DNA from: Sitta carolinensis | Taxonomy: Eukaryota; Chordata; Aves; Passeriformes; Sittidae | Direction: 5' to 3' | DNA: 64,000 nucleotides | Assembly: GCA_032173965.1 (NCBI GenBank) | Contig: CM063284.1 | Coordinates: 130,625,125 to 130,689,124 of the forward strand | Part shown: piece after piece, positions 35,395 to 49,170 of the stretch | Position numbering within the stretch: position 1 is the first letter of the stretch | Layout of the letters: the number at the start of each line of letters is the position of its first letter | Made by a program: the position numbers and the translations under genes | The notes under the pieces: generated by a model | The model's input: the letters and a program-made list of their open reading frames with translations, nothing else | Told to the model about the DNA's origin: nothing | The model's database searches: none

Positions 35395-36300
35395 AGTGGG
35401 TAGACAAGTGGTTGGAAAACATGCTGAACTTATCATGGTTTGTCATCAAACTGAAAATTCATTTTTAATAGGGTCACCTGGGGTCTGTTTGGGGCCTGTT
35501 TCAGTTTGATATTTTCATTAGTAACTCGGATAATGGAATGAAGTATGCTTATAAAATCGGCCCATCACACTAAGCCAGGAGGATTGTGAGCATAGTGGGG
35601 CCCAGGATTAAAATTCAAAATAGCCATGAAAAATTGGAGAGGTTTTCCAGAATCAACAAATGAAACCAAAGAAAGATACATGCAAAGTGCTAGGAGGTCA
35701 AAAGGCCTTGTATTGTAGCAGGGAATGATCAACCAGGCAGCAGAAGAGCCTTGGAGGTAAACACACCCCTGCTGACCACAGTGACACTCACAAGGGTACA
35801 TGTGGGGATGTGAAAGCTAAGGGCTGGGTGGTAACTTCATGGCATTGGGAACTTCTCAAGTTTTGCATCCAGCAACTGGACATCACCTTTTAGAAAAGAC
35901 ATAAATGAAATAAGAAAGCCCTGAGAGACCATCAAGGGTATTACAAGGTTTGTAAAATCTGACCTGTGAGGAGAGATTGAAAGATCTTGGAGTTGTTTAG
36001 TCTAGTGAAGAGAAGACAGATAGGTCCAAAGGGAGTGGGATAACAGACTTCAAATTTTTTTCTGCAAAGGGGATGAAAATCCGTTATCTTTATATCCACT
36101 GAGAGTGGACATAGGGAGTAATAGATTTAACAGGATGCAAGGGAGATTTAGCTTAGATAGTAGGACAAACTACCCAGCTATAATCAAATATAAGCTCAGG
36201 AACAGGCTGCCTTTGTAGACTGGGGGAGTGCAGTCATTAGAGGTTTTTAAGAACAGATGAGATGAATGGCTGTTGCTGACAGCCTGTTACAATTCTTCTC
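35395..36300 (+). mobile_element. Old, decayed CR1 LINE fragment
   Basis: The sequence matches the general CR1 3' half from memory: the reverse-transcriptase C-terminal region (taactcggataatggaat near 35521, gattaaaattcaaaat near 35607, aaagtgctaggaggtcaaaa near 35684) and then the characteristic 3' region (gttgtttagtctagtgaaga near 35992, gaacaggctgcc near 36200, gaggtttttaagaacag near 36241). Where functional CR1 has LIKFADDTKLGG, this copy reads roughly LIKSAHHTKPGG, so the catalytic aspartates are lost. There are many substitutions and an internal deletion. No 8-bp CR1 tail repeat is obvious, consistent with age. Confidence 0.85.
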
Positions 36301-36882
36301 ACCTCAGCACTGGAGAATAAGCCACAGGGCCCTACCTTGCTGGTACTGCTTTATCTTTCCCTGCAGTAATTTGCCGGAGTTCTGCAGGAGCTGAAGGAGC
36401 TGTGCCAGTAGCTCTTGTTCTGCTGCTCGGGGGCAGAACAGCTCTGTCAGGAGGAAAACCCAGCCATCTACCAGGGACATATGTAAGCACCATGGCTGGT
36501 ACTTACACGGGCAGTAGCCACAGCTGCCTGCTTTTGCTTACAGAGCAAGTCATTGCAGAGCTACACTTCAATTCAAGCACTCCTTTGGCTTCCTTGCTCA
36601 GCTGGACCTTCCCTTGGCACATCTCCTAAGGCACCCAAAGGTAGCGATGAAGTGCTTCTCTCCAGTCTCATTCCGAACGTTTTAGCAGATTTGGTCCTTG
36701 GAGGCAGCTCTCACAGACACCATTCTAACAAGACTGAGTTATAAACTGAGTCAACCTTCATGACAGTTCCTGATTAAAGGGAAAAAAGTAAAACATCCAA
36801 GCTGCAAATGGCAAAGGTAACCATACTGCTTTGTATCTTAAAACAACTGTGCCTTAATAACTCATTTTCTTCTGACTTCCTT

Positions 36883-36925
<43 letters not shown>

Positions 36926-39900
36926 ATACAGAGTGATACAGACTGTGATAAAATATGCTTTAAAAATCAGATGGTTAAATAAGATGTGCAATCTGCTTAT
37001 TATTATTATAGTTCCTACCCCAAGCTGTGGATTAGTGCCTCTTCACTCTGGCAGTCTGAGATTATTTAAGCATATAGGTTTGTGTTCTAGGAAACAGTAA
37101 AAATTGTCTACTCAATGATAAATAATTGCTTCTTCTTTAGAAGCACTTGTTATCACCTCCTCATACTGAATATTTTTAGTACTAGCAAAGTGTCTTCTTT
37201 TCAGCTCCCTTGAGACATCTGTTCTCCATATGGTGAACTTGCCTCTGCTTACACAGCCGGTTTCTGGGAAGGAGTCTCCTGGTATGACAAATTGGAATTA
37301 TTTCCAGGTCTTCAAACACTCCACTCGTTTCTGACTCTTGTAATTGAGCCTAACAAGTTCTGCAATATTGTACACATTTTAATCCCTCTTGCCTACCTAA
37401 TTTTTGTCATATTACTTCCACTGACAGCAAGCTGCCCTTAAAACATCAACACCAGGTTGTCGGCAGCAAAGAGCCACTTAGGAGCCAGTGCTGGCGCCGA
37501 GCCCTGATAGGGTACATCACCCCACCATGCCGTGCTGCCCCTCTGCTTCTTGAAGTAAATCTGCTGGAAGCAGCATGGTTACCTGGCCATGACCATGGGC
37601 TGCCAGCACGGGAGCACAGCCTCTATGAGCATCTGTGCCAGATCCTTAGCACTGTGACTAGTGCAAGAAAAATGGGGCCAGCCCATCACTATGGACTACA
37701 CTATTTGCTCCCCATGGTTTCCAAACTCTATTCTGTGTAGCAAAGTCTCCTACATTTACACAGAAAGGAGACAGCATTTTTTTCCCCTTTGGTTTGACAG
37801 CAAATGCCAGAGGATGAGAGTTAAAAAATAATCACTCGTGTTTATATGTTATGCATATATCTATAGTTACCCTCTTATTCCCCGTTGTAGCCCATGATGT
37901 ATGGGTACTCTCTGACCTTGCACTATAAAACACATGCACTATTCAAATATATTTCCTCATGCCTTATTACAGAAACTGCCAGTTTGAATTTTTCTAGAAG
38001 TTGTTACAGTAAAAAGAGACACAAAGCTCTGTCAAGTGATTCATTCCACACAAAAACGTGATATTGCAAGTAACAGTGGAGGGAAACCTCACAGATGATA
38101 CTTTAGGAGATAGACGTTCATAGAGGACCAGTGGAAGGCACTGAATGTTGATACTTCTGACTCACAGTGTTTGTGTATTTTAATAAGACTCAAAGGATCA
38201 ATTTTCCTTCCATGCTTAGAGAATCAGGGAAGTGCCACACCAGCAGAAGGGAAGAAAGCTGTGTGCATGGGGAGGAGCAGGTGCAGTGTAGGGAGCACTC
38301 CAGAGCAACAGGCCCCCATCGTGCTGAGCCCCCAGCATGCTGCTGGAGGTAGGTTATACTGAATGAGCTGGGATTTCGTCTTGAAAATCTAGTGCTTTCA
38401 CTAATTCACACAGTATTTTTCCCAAAATCCATAGCTAAAACTCCAAGGATACAATACGTGGTCATGAGAAATGCATCTAGCCCTACTATTTTTCCTATGG
38501 TAAATATTAAATCCTTCTTAATTTGAAATTTTGGCAGCAGAGTGCCACATACAAAGTACCTGGAGAATAGAGAAGTACTCTGTATCCTTCTGAGAATAAT
38601 GGAGGCAAAGTAAAAGTAGAGTAACCCAGATGAAATGTAAAACCTGAGGAAAAAAAAGTTTTTCTTAAATCCTTGGTTAGTGAGAAACTTACCTACCCAT
38701 CTTTTTATACTTTAAATAAGATATACAGAAAAAAAATTTTGTTTCTTACAAATTAATATGTGGATGTTTTGAGCTAGCTCAGAAATCTGTGTTTTATGGA
38801 GTTGCAAATAAACTTTGCTTATGAAGCAGCAGATAGGGCACATTCAGCAAGCATGTTATTACTCAGCTTCCACATGTGAGACAATTTTTGCAGCTAAACA
38901 ATATTAAATGTTTGAGTAAATCACTGCATCATTAAGGACCTAAAGGGCAAAGATGTGTCAAAGATGAGTTGCTTTGTCTCAACTTTTCCTACATCCAAGG
39001 TTACAGCAGGACAGTTCAGTGGCATATTCCCAAACACTGAGCCACTGCCAACATTTTCTTAATGGGATTAAATTGTGCCTTGTTACTGTACAAAGACACA
39101 TTTTAAGTACGCTTGGCCATTTATTTGACGTATGATCCTTTTTGGCTGAATTATTAGCCTGGAACTGTGAATAGTGAAGTCTTTATTTCATTTCTTGCTG
39201 TAGCTCTCCTAAAATTTATGCAATTAGTGACAGAGATATTAATAGAATTGAAAAGTAAGATGGATCATTTAGAAGTTTTTCCCTTCTGTTAGTATTTCAT
39301 TATCAATAATTGAATAAATGCTGGGAGAAGTAAAGCGTATTGATGTACATACAACTAAAAAGCATAGAATTTATAAACAGCTGTGCAGAGGGTATCTTCT
39401 GACATGACACTCTGCCTTGCATAATCAGAAGGAAAGGAATACATAGGTCAGCAATACTACCCACAGCTAAAACAAGGCACAGACTAGTCACAGACAGGAC
39501 TCGGAGGCTGGGATGGAGATGGGCATGGAACTTCTGTCAAATTTGGCCTCTGGTACCTTCCTGTTGCAGGCAATAGAACAGCAAGGATCATCCCTACAAA
39601 GACGTCCTTGGGTCATGACACATGTGGCAGCCACAGCCACAGTAGATTAAACACAATGAAAATATTTCTGGTTGCTGCAAACTGTAAATTAAGATGTAAG
39701 CAAAAGGCAGTTTTCTCACCCTTGAAGCTGGCCAAGAAAACCTGTTCAGTGGCCCAGGTTTACCAGGCCCTTTCCTCCAGCTCCGAGCCAGTGCAGCACT
39801 GCCCGGATTCCCCTGCCCTGGACTTCCACCTGGTTCAGCAAATCATGCGGGTGCTGCCTGTTGCAGAGGTGGGGAGGAAATCAGAACGTTGTAATGAGGT

Positions 39901-42900
39901 CTGTTATATGTAGGTGTCATCTCCAGCCAGGTGACACCTGTGCAGGAGCCCAGCCAGCAGCACTGGAGACCTCTGCATTCCCACAAGTGGGTGGCTCACT
40001 GGACAGCAGCCGTATGCCACAGTCCTACAACAGTCGGTATCCACTTGGACACAAACTCTTACTGCGGAGCTGTTAACATCATAAAATACATTCTACAATA
40101 ACTTCTGAGAACTCCACACTCACTCTGAACGTGTCACAACTGAGACTCTACTCCTGCAATTGTCCTTTGCTTGCTAAAACGTTGATTTATTGAAGACTTG
40201 ATCCTGATCTTATTTCACAGCTATATAATTCCACTGCTATGACATTATCCCAAAAGGCTTTAGAATACAATGCATAAATGTGGAAAAATTAGGAGGATTG
40301 CCAAATAGCACAAGGGCAGAACATCCCTGGATTTGATCTTGATGCTGAAGACCATATGCTTGATTCTCCCTTCTTGAAGACTGGTAGAAACCAGGGCATG
40401 GGTATGTTGCAATTGCAAGGATAAAAATGAGAGACTAATTAAGATAATGACTTCTATCACAGATCAGTGTTGTCTTTCATTTGTTTATATTCTAGAAACC
40501 TTTCCATTTCTGTGTATAATCACCAAGGGTGAGTGTTGCTGTTTAACTGTGCTTTGTAATGAAGCACAGTTGTCCAGCTCTTTTCTGCAAAGAAACAAGT
40601 CAACACTATCAGGGTCTGCACTAACAAGGACTGCACCACTTCCAGTGCAAAAGCCCCATTGGCAGAATTGAAACAAATTTATGGCAAAAATTAAAACATT
40701 TATATTTTAACATCTCCAGACTTTATTAGGTGTTCTTTATACAGTCATCTGGTATGTTTAAAGGGTGAGCAATCATATAAAAGGAAATATGGTCATAACT
40801 GATTGAAGTAATAAAACCCTGAAACTAAATAACATCTCATAACTCATTACACAGCATATATTAGATTTCATTACATCAGTATATGACTTAGTAGTAAATT
40901 CTCTTGTTGGTCATAAACTTCTAAAGTGTTGTCATCCTGAAAAATGAAATTAAAAAAGGGAAAAAGACAATGCCAGGACATTCTGGTGGTGCTTGTACTG
41001 TTACAAGCACAGCCCCACCTTGTGTCCGGGTGAGCTGGCCTTGGTGGGAGATGCTGGAGAGGGGCAATGTGTTTTTCCCCACTGTTATCATTGTATCCAG
41101 GACAAAGCCACCTCTCCACCTGGGGCACTGGTATTGCCAGGGGCTCGTTTTTGTGTAGCTGACCTGCTGTTGAACTTGTGACCCTTGTATGCTGATAAAG
41201 CCACCTGCATCTCTGGCACTGGGCAGTTCTTGCAGGGGTGGTGGCTGAGCACACCCTCCCTGCGTGCACCCCTATCTGTGCTGGGGTTCAGGAGCCCCAC
41301 TGAGCAGGTGGTGGTGAAGCAGTAATGTGCTGGTAACAGAGACCAGAGCCGTGGGCTGGCAGCCTGTGTTCCCTCTGCTGTGGCACCGGGCAGCGCTGGC
41401 TGCTGGCATTGTTTGGTGCTCACCACCCCGGGCAGGACATGTGGGGGTGGCTGCTGCCCACCCAGCCTCCTCACCCTCACCATGCTGTCACCTTGTTCAA
41501 AGCCTGGTGTACTGCTGCAAGCTGGAAAATGCTCTATCACATGCCCTGGTCTGTAAGGGAGCTGGATGGACACCCCAGCTACTCTCCACTTGGACAGATG
41601 GCATGGCTGGAGCCCAGTGGGACTGTGAGCTGAGGCTCTCAGAAGGGACCTTGGAGAGGCAGTTGACCAACTCGTTACCCCATGGAAACTCCAGCATGAG
41701 GGATTTCCAAAATCCCCTCTCTTTCTAAGAGTGAAGCATCTCCCAGCTGATTCCCAAAGGCTATTCAGGATGCTGGTGCCTTCCCAAGTCCTTCAAAGGG
41801 CTGAGCAGAGGGTCACTGATGACCTGAGCATGCTCCATGAGAACAGTGACCTGCTAGTATGTTTAAGGCATGAGGAGAGGAGCTGGGGCTTGTTTCTGGC
41901 ATAAGCTCACCATGCCCTCAGCTTCTTTGTGATAGAAACAACAAATGCTTCAGAGAAACTGCACAAAAATGAAGCTTTGATCTGGGGACGGGCTCTGGTA
42001 AGTGTTTGAGCCACCCAGCTACAGCATCGGGGACCTGCTCCTCGTCTTCTTGCAGCTTCCAGAGTCTTGAACTCTAGTGCTGCAGCACAGCACCAACACC
42101 TGGGGCTCCAACCTCCAGCTGCTCAGGCTGGGTCTGAGAAGGGAACCAGCCCTGTGGTTGGGAAAGTTATTTTCCCCCAAGGCCAGCAAGGTGGCAGTTT
42201 TTACTCAGGTTGCCTCTTTCCATTTGAGTGTCAGGACTGGCATCTGCTGCCTCAGGATTGGATGGGCTTCTGCTAGTGAGGCAGGCAACAGGTACCTCAT
42301 TCCAGGCTAGGAGATTCTGCTAAAATGATTTCTGAGAAGATTTGCTAGAATCAGTCCACAGCAAACCCCTTGCTGCAGGGCTCATCTCTACGCAGCATGC
42401 CATAGCTCAGGACTAAGATAGGCTCTGAGACATGTCCATGACACTAGTAGTCTGGCAAAGTCAGGCAGAAGCAGAGACTTTTGTGGCTCTTGGTGCCAGC
42501 TGTGAACAGTGGATCTTCCTCTCTACAATTCTCCAAAAAGATTTTATGTTGTTTCATTTGAGAACCAACCTCCCCTCCTCCATCTGACAGTTTATAATTA
42601 CCCAGAGCAACTGATCAGCAACTACACCATTTGCAACATCTGGGAAACCTTAAGGCAGATCCCAGTCCAAGCTGCACTGATGTAATTGTTTTGCTGGGTG
42701 AAGGATGATAACTCTCCCCACTTCTGATTATACTCCTTCAAAATAATCCAATGGTTTATTTTGAGGCTCTCTTATGTCAACACGTGCTTTATTGTGTCTT
42801 ATGTGTTTTTAAAGTGCTGGGTGGAAGCAGCTGGAGGAGAAGGCCCCTTTCAAAGCATACCTCCTCTTGTTCTTTTTGAAGTAGCTTGTTGAATAAGGCT

Positions 42901-45900
42901 TTAATGGCTGTTTTGGACACGTTCAGACACACCACTGGGTTTGATATACTTATGAAAAACTAAGGATGGAAATTCATTAAAGAGATCCCCCAGAGCTGCA
43001 GAGGTGAAGGTGACTACAACCCTCCTTTGCAAGAGAAAGAGCAGAGTCTGTGACCAGATTAAAACAAAGCTGTACTTCTGAAAGGAAATATGGTCTGTTA
43101 CTTTTATTTTTCTCAAGAAATTTTTTTATATGTTTCTTTATAAAATATATAAATAAGGCATGTCTAGTTGCTGCCAGCGAAGCCCCACGTCCTGACTTTG
43201 CCCAGCCCTAGGAGCCTAAGTGCTCCTAGGCAGGGGATGACTGCCTCCATAGAGTTCTGAAATGATGACCTCACCCCTCCTCTGGTACCTTGGCTTTTGA
43301 AATACACAGAGCAGAGTTGAGCTAAGACTCACCTGGCAGCAGGATGCATTTTGCTTTTCATCAGAGCCACCTCTACCCTGCCACGACAGTGCGGTGAGCT
43401 CCAGCAGGCCGGCTGAGTGCCGAGCATTGCTGGGGGCCTGCTTGCACATTGATGGAGTTTTCATCCACTTTCTTCAGGATGAGACTCTGCAGCCGAGAAA
43501 CTTGGAGAATTTTTAGTTAATTGAAGTAAACCAAGCAGATCAAGCTGCTTTTATGACTATTTCATAATAGTATCTTTTTAAAGTAATACTCCACTGGGGA
43601 ATGAAACTTGCAGACAGAAAACCCTCTGAAGTGTCTTGAAGAGATCTGAGCTTTGGACTCTGAACTTTGCTGTTTAAAAACAATCATTTCAATTTGCTAG
43701 GCTGCAGTGGGAGTATGAGGCTTCATAAAAGGGTTTAGGTGTTGGAATACTGAGTGCAGCAGTGCTTGACTCCAAGTCTCACTATGCAGCCTTCCCTTGC
43801 AATCCAGAAGATTTAGACACAAAGAACCAGATCCATGCAGGCCAGTGGGGAACCGCTTTGGGAAGGGCTGAGGAGAGCACAGCCCAGCTGTGCTGAGTTA
43901 CCTCCTTCTCATTGGGATTCAGGCTCCAGATCCTTCCCCAGAACAGGAATCAAAGCAACACACTCTATAAGACAGCAATTCCAGCACTTGCTTAGGCTTT
44001 GGAAGAGAAAGATCCAGTGGTCCTCTTTTGTAACAGAGATGTGAGCACCTGAAACTCAGACCTATCCTGTAACTGTGGGGGCATCTTCTTGAAGATATTC
44101 TGGTTTTCATGAAAGAAACTGATGAGGTTGGGCCACAGGAGATGGATGCTTAGGCCATTTCCAGGCATCCTGGAGGCAGGACAAGGACAGCTTGGATATC
44201 ACTCACAATAAGGTTCAGTGGATTATTTTTAAATATTCTTTAGGGAAAACTTAAGCCTCAATGAGTGCCATGAACTTGGCATTCCCAAGGTTAGGACACA
44301 CAGGTGTCACTCTCTGCAGTGGCCCGAAAAGCACCCTTGCCTTTGTCAAACCACCTCATACCTCTCTCCACATACTCATACTCAGTGGTCCCATTTCCCA
44401 AAATGCATTAAACCACACAAATATACCTCATCCTCACCGTACACCTCCAAAGCAAGCAAAAGGGATTGAGGTCAATTTGTTTTCCTTATACTTCCTTCAG
44501 ATCCCTGCACATGATTTCTTAATCCTGTGTCTACCTCAACCCCTCACCCACTCTGCATTCTGCACTCAAGCCCTTGCCTATCTCCCTGATCCAGTGCCAG
44601 GGCTTAGGTACTACAGGAGAGAGCAGGGCAGAAGCTGGTGGGCAGTAACTGCCCAGGCAGGCAAGTTCCTCTAAGCAGGTGGAGCCAGGTATTGACCTTA
44701 TTTTGAAGCACATCATAAACCAGCCTAGAAAAAAGCTCTAACCAACCTATTTGAGTCCTCGTGTCTCCTGGTACAGTTTATCAGATCTTTCATAGCAGAA
44801 GAGAGATAGCCAAAAGGAGTAATAGCCCCACTTGCACTCCAGAAAATATGTAAATATTATGTAAAAATATGTAAGCATTCACAGAGAAGGGAACTCTGAA
44901 TCCACACCTTTTGTGAAGGAAAAGGAATTGAGCTGATGGGCTGCCAGCATAAGCTAATATTAAATCCCCAGTGAGCAGAAGGCATTGAGGGCTCCTTCTC
45001 CAGACATGTCTTAACATGCATCCTGCCAGGAAGGCACAGGTGCAGCCACTTTCTGGCACCTTGGGACAGCACACTTGCCTGTCACCTCATCCCAGCAACA
45101 CCAGCAGAGGTTCTCAGGTAACTTCTTGACACTGAAGGAAGCTTACAGCTCCACATGGCCTGCAGGAGAGTCTGAGTAAACAGTTTTGGGATCAGGCCCC
45201 ATTCAACGGTATTTAGATACCAACACAAACTGTTTACAATGAAGTTCGTGGCCCACAATTTTTCAAGATGTTAGCCCTTTGGGCCACAGATAGCTGAGAG
45301 AGGTTATGAGAAGTGAAGTTACCCTGGAGGGGTTGCCTCTGCCTGTTCTGCTGCCCAGGAGCAACCCTTGTCCTCGCTACAGTTTCAGTCCATGAAAACC
45401 AACCACCAACACTGTGGAGAAATCCTGAAGCTCATCTTTGACCTTTGCTACCTAAAGAGAAAATGCCTCAAGTCAGAATGTGTTTACCATACTAACACTA
45501 AAATGCTTCCATTAAAATGACAAGCATGATGTTTCATCAAAATTCTTACAGGATTTGTATCTGCTGTAGCTCTCCTTCAGATGGAAGCTGGATGTAAAAC
45601 AAGCATATGTTTCTTGTTACAGTGCTGAAAAAAATCCATTGTTTTGGGATTGACCAAAATTTAAAGAAATCAGTCTGACATAGCAACATGATCTTCAGCA
45701 ATCAAAACCTATTATTTCATTATGTATTTAATAAAGAGAAATTCAAGTGAAGCACAGGTTTGCTTAAAAGTGATGAATAATTTAAGCTAAAACTATCATC
45801 AAACTGCACAACTAGCAATGTCAGCTCAGACTCTTAATTTTACACACATAATTTGGATGTAGTGAACTAAAACTACAAAAATACCTCAGTAATTTATAGA

Positions 45901-48900
45901 ATCCCTATAAAACTTATCTCAAATAAACCTACATTAACCAAGATGAATGTTTCAAAATCAGGAATAAGGAGATGAAAGATTCACTGTTGCATTGTACATG
46001 ATGATATGACCTTAAATTGCAGGTTCACATTTTACCTAATAGGCACAATTCTCATTTAGAAATTCTTTTCAATCCTCTTAAGTGCATGACATCCTTGTTT
46101 TCTGAAAGTACCAGGTACAGGCCACAAATACATCTTCTATGTAAGTTTTTTTACACTTACCATCAGAGGAATCAAGGATTGTGAGAATCCTTGTGAAATT
46201 TGCTCCTGCTACCACCACCTGTAATAACCATTGTGTGTATGGATAAATACCAACACTTGCACCTAGTATTTTCAGAACCAATGAACTGAACCTATTCATA
46301 GATGTGATTACTCTGTACTTCCGCAGATAAAGCTCCAAGCACAGAGATATTAAGCATTTAGCAAAATTCCTATAGAGCTTCTGTGAACCAAGTATCTTGA
46401 TTGGTATTACAGAAGAACCTTGTGACAGCAGAATAAAGAAATCCCAGTTCTCCAAAGAAGAATGCTCTTTCCTTCCTCATTAGACTTTTCATCTCTAGCT
46501 ATTTGACCCCTTTACTTTTACCAAGTTTTTCCTTAAAATGAGGCAATTTTGCATACAGCAAGCTAATGGCTGCACAGACCGGGATGATCCAGAGGACAGG
46601 ATCCCACAGAGAGATGGACAGAGAGGTGGGATGGAATCATTACAGTGAAACTGCAGGTCTGAAACCCCATTTTTGCAAATGCATTCCTTCCTGTCTCAAA
46701 TATTTTTAAGCATAACTGCAAGCATTCGAAACTGGGTATCATGCTGATCCTCCAACTTGTGACCAGCAGGATTCACATCTTACATACAAGAAAACTCCCA
46801 TTCATTCTAAGATTAATGCTTCTCAACTCAGTGTGCACAGAGGGGAACACAGAGGGCGAAATATGAAATGCCTCCCAAGCTACTCATTCATTAGCCAGTA
46901 GCAGAAGCATAAAAATCTGACATCACATATCCTAAAGAAGAGTTTGGTCTCTAACACAAAGCTGCTATAGCTCCTGGTTCCCCAGGCAACAGACACCACT
47001 CTTACACCAGCCTCCTTCCTCCCTATTCCTCACCATTTTTAGATACTCCTCCTAAACATTTCAAATATACACCCATCTCTGCCAAAAAATGGCAAATAAC
47101 ATTTACCTTACTAATAGCCTTCCAAGATAAAATTAGACAATAGTAATTTTTTCAAAATACTTTGAGAGAAGACTACAGCACATTACGGAAATATAAAGTT
47201 AAAAATTATCAAAGTCAGAAGCATCTGAAAACTCACCTAAATGAAGCCTCAGGGAACATGCAAGCTCTTAACATGGCTTTCTTTTTCCTCTTTCCCTTGA
47301 GCTGCCCAAATGATCACTTGGAAAGTCTCCTTTATTAACTTCTATTACTCACCTCTGACTCTTTAAGATGTTACATTTGAGAGTAAAAGGGTCAGTGATT
47401 TCAGATGCTTTAGGCCAACTGGGACACAGCTGCTTTGCACTTCACTCAAAGGTCAGCCTATTTTTAAGTGCCTTATTCCAAAAAAGCCCTTCTGTCCAAA
47501 CCATGTAATTTTTGAGAGGCTTTTTTTCTTAATCCAAAACTGTGGTCAAATAAGCAGACAGTCTTTCCACAGAATTCTAGCTTTTGTAGAAATTTAACCA
47601 GCTATGCTTTTAAAATACTACTTTCACTATGTATTTATGTTTTCTAATATTATTTTAAAAGATGATTAAATAGTTCAAATTTCATTAGAAAACTATATTC
47701 TAATGATTCCATACAGAGAAGTGTGAAACCTCATGACCTATTTGTCTCTTGGAGGAAAATCATAAAGTTCCCAAAAATATATCAAATTATGTATGATTCA
47801 ATCATTAGAGTTTACTATAGGAGAAAAACAAAACCTCAAATACTTAATATAATCTCCACAAAGACTTTAAAGGAATATTGGCAAAGCAGATATTTTTTCA
47901 GATTTTTGTTCTGCTAAATCAGGCTGTCAAGTTTTGATGGATCACTGTATGCACCCTACAGATGTAAGGGACTTAAGCAAGCAGGTGAAGGTTAGTAACA
48001 GAATGATGAGCAAAGCTAAAATCTTCTAATCCAGTATCTTATTTATTTGGTCATACCAATTCAAAACTGCAGATGTGGTTTTTGTATGTCTGCTCCTTTT
48101 TCTTCTGGTAAACTGAGAGTTCCATTTGGCAGACAAGCATGCACAACAAAAGGAAAAAAGCAAATCTTGAGGCTGTCACACACAATTCTGTACTTCAACC
48201 AGAAGGTTATACAACAAGCTCTGAATTTCATGCCTTATACCAGTATCTGTCTCAAATTCACAATACCATTAAAGTATGGAAGACTGAACTCCAGATTTTC
48301 AGCCAGTAAGGGCCAGTATTTTCTGGATACCGATCACTAAAATTACAGCATGCTTTAGGTGATGAAAAGAAAACATGAAAACATGAGAAGTTAACTATGT
48401 TAAGTGCTTTGTTGTTTATAGCACATCAGAATACCACTTTTACTCTTTAAAAGAATAAAAAGTCTCAAAAAGCTGAAGTGAGACAGTCATTACGGTTTAC
48501 ATGAAAGTAATATTTAAGGCTTAACAATGTATATTGTATAAAAAGTTAGTGAAACATTTCCAATTTTATGATTAAGGAATCATCTATATTTTCCATTTTT
48601 ACAATATGTATCTGCTTGGGTACACAGAATATTACATTCTGCTGTCTCACAATACCATTGTAACACCAAACACTGGTTCAGTATTGTTGTCTACAGTGAA
48701 AAGTGATGAGTGAATAACAAATCCCTTTTAACTTAGAAAGCAACTAGCACCAACAGCCTTGAATGTTTCTTACCTACTTCTACTACTGCAGAAAACAGCT
48801 GTATGATGAAGAGAATAAGAATCAAAAGCTGGAATGAAGACTGCATACCACTAAGCTAATGTGTAATGTATATGCTCACAGGAAAGATCTGAACATTAGC

Positions 48901-48915
48901 TTGTTAACATTTAGA
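36301..48915. other. Intergenic DNA between CR1 fragment and UQCRB, no gene recognised
   Basis: About 12.6 kb without a convincing gene, the AT content rising from about 45 kb onward. The 125-codon minus-strand frame at 46078-46455 and 133-codon plus-strand frame at 41327-41728 have no recognisable domain, and frames this long are expected by chance. A T40 run is listed separately. Confidence 0.55.
36885..36924. repeat. Homopolymer T40
   Basis: An uninterrupted run of 40 T. No adjacent element body is recognised that would make it a retroposon tail. Confidence 0.95.
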
Positions 48916-48949
48916 AAGAACTCTTCCAAGATTTTTATAGTTTGACATG

Positions 48950-48955
48950 TTTATT
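48950..48955 (-). other. UQCRB: UQCRB polyadenylation signal
   Basis: AATAAA on the minus strand, about 138 nt after the stop codon, which suits the short 3' UTR usual for this gene. Cleavage would be expected at roughly 48920-48940. Confidence 0.7.
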
Positions 48956-49092
48956 TTAGTTGGATGATCAGACTCAATGAACAAGCTGAAACAGTATTCC
49001 TCAGCCTCACAATTGCCTCCCTATGGATTTCTACAACCAAATGTTTAAAAATATCAGAAATATCTGGATATTTGCATGAAGTAGTTCAACAG

Positions 49093-49170
49093 TTACTTCT
49101 TGTTCCATGCTTCCCTTTCATGTCTTTCACGGATTACTTCTTTTAGGTATGGTTCAAGATAAGGGTGATC
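49093..49170 (-). CDS. UQCRB: UQCRB coding exon 4
   Basis: Twenty-five codons and TAA (49095-49093): [16 protein letters not shown] then HEREAWNKK. The acceptor is CTATTTCAG. It is in phase 0 with exon 3. Confidence 0.95.
   Translation of the reverse strand, partial: DHPYLEPYLKEVIRERHEREAWNKK

Noticed and set aside
46078..46455. 125-codon minus-strand frame as a gene between the CR1 fragment and UQCRB
   Set aside because: No recognisable domain; in DNA of this AT content a few frames of this size are expected by chance.
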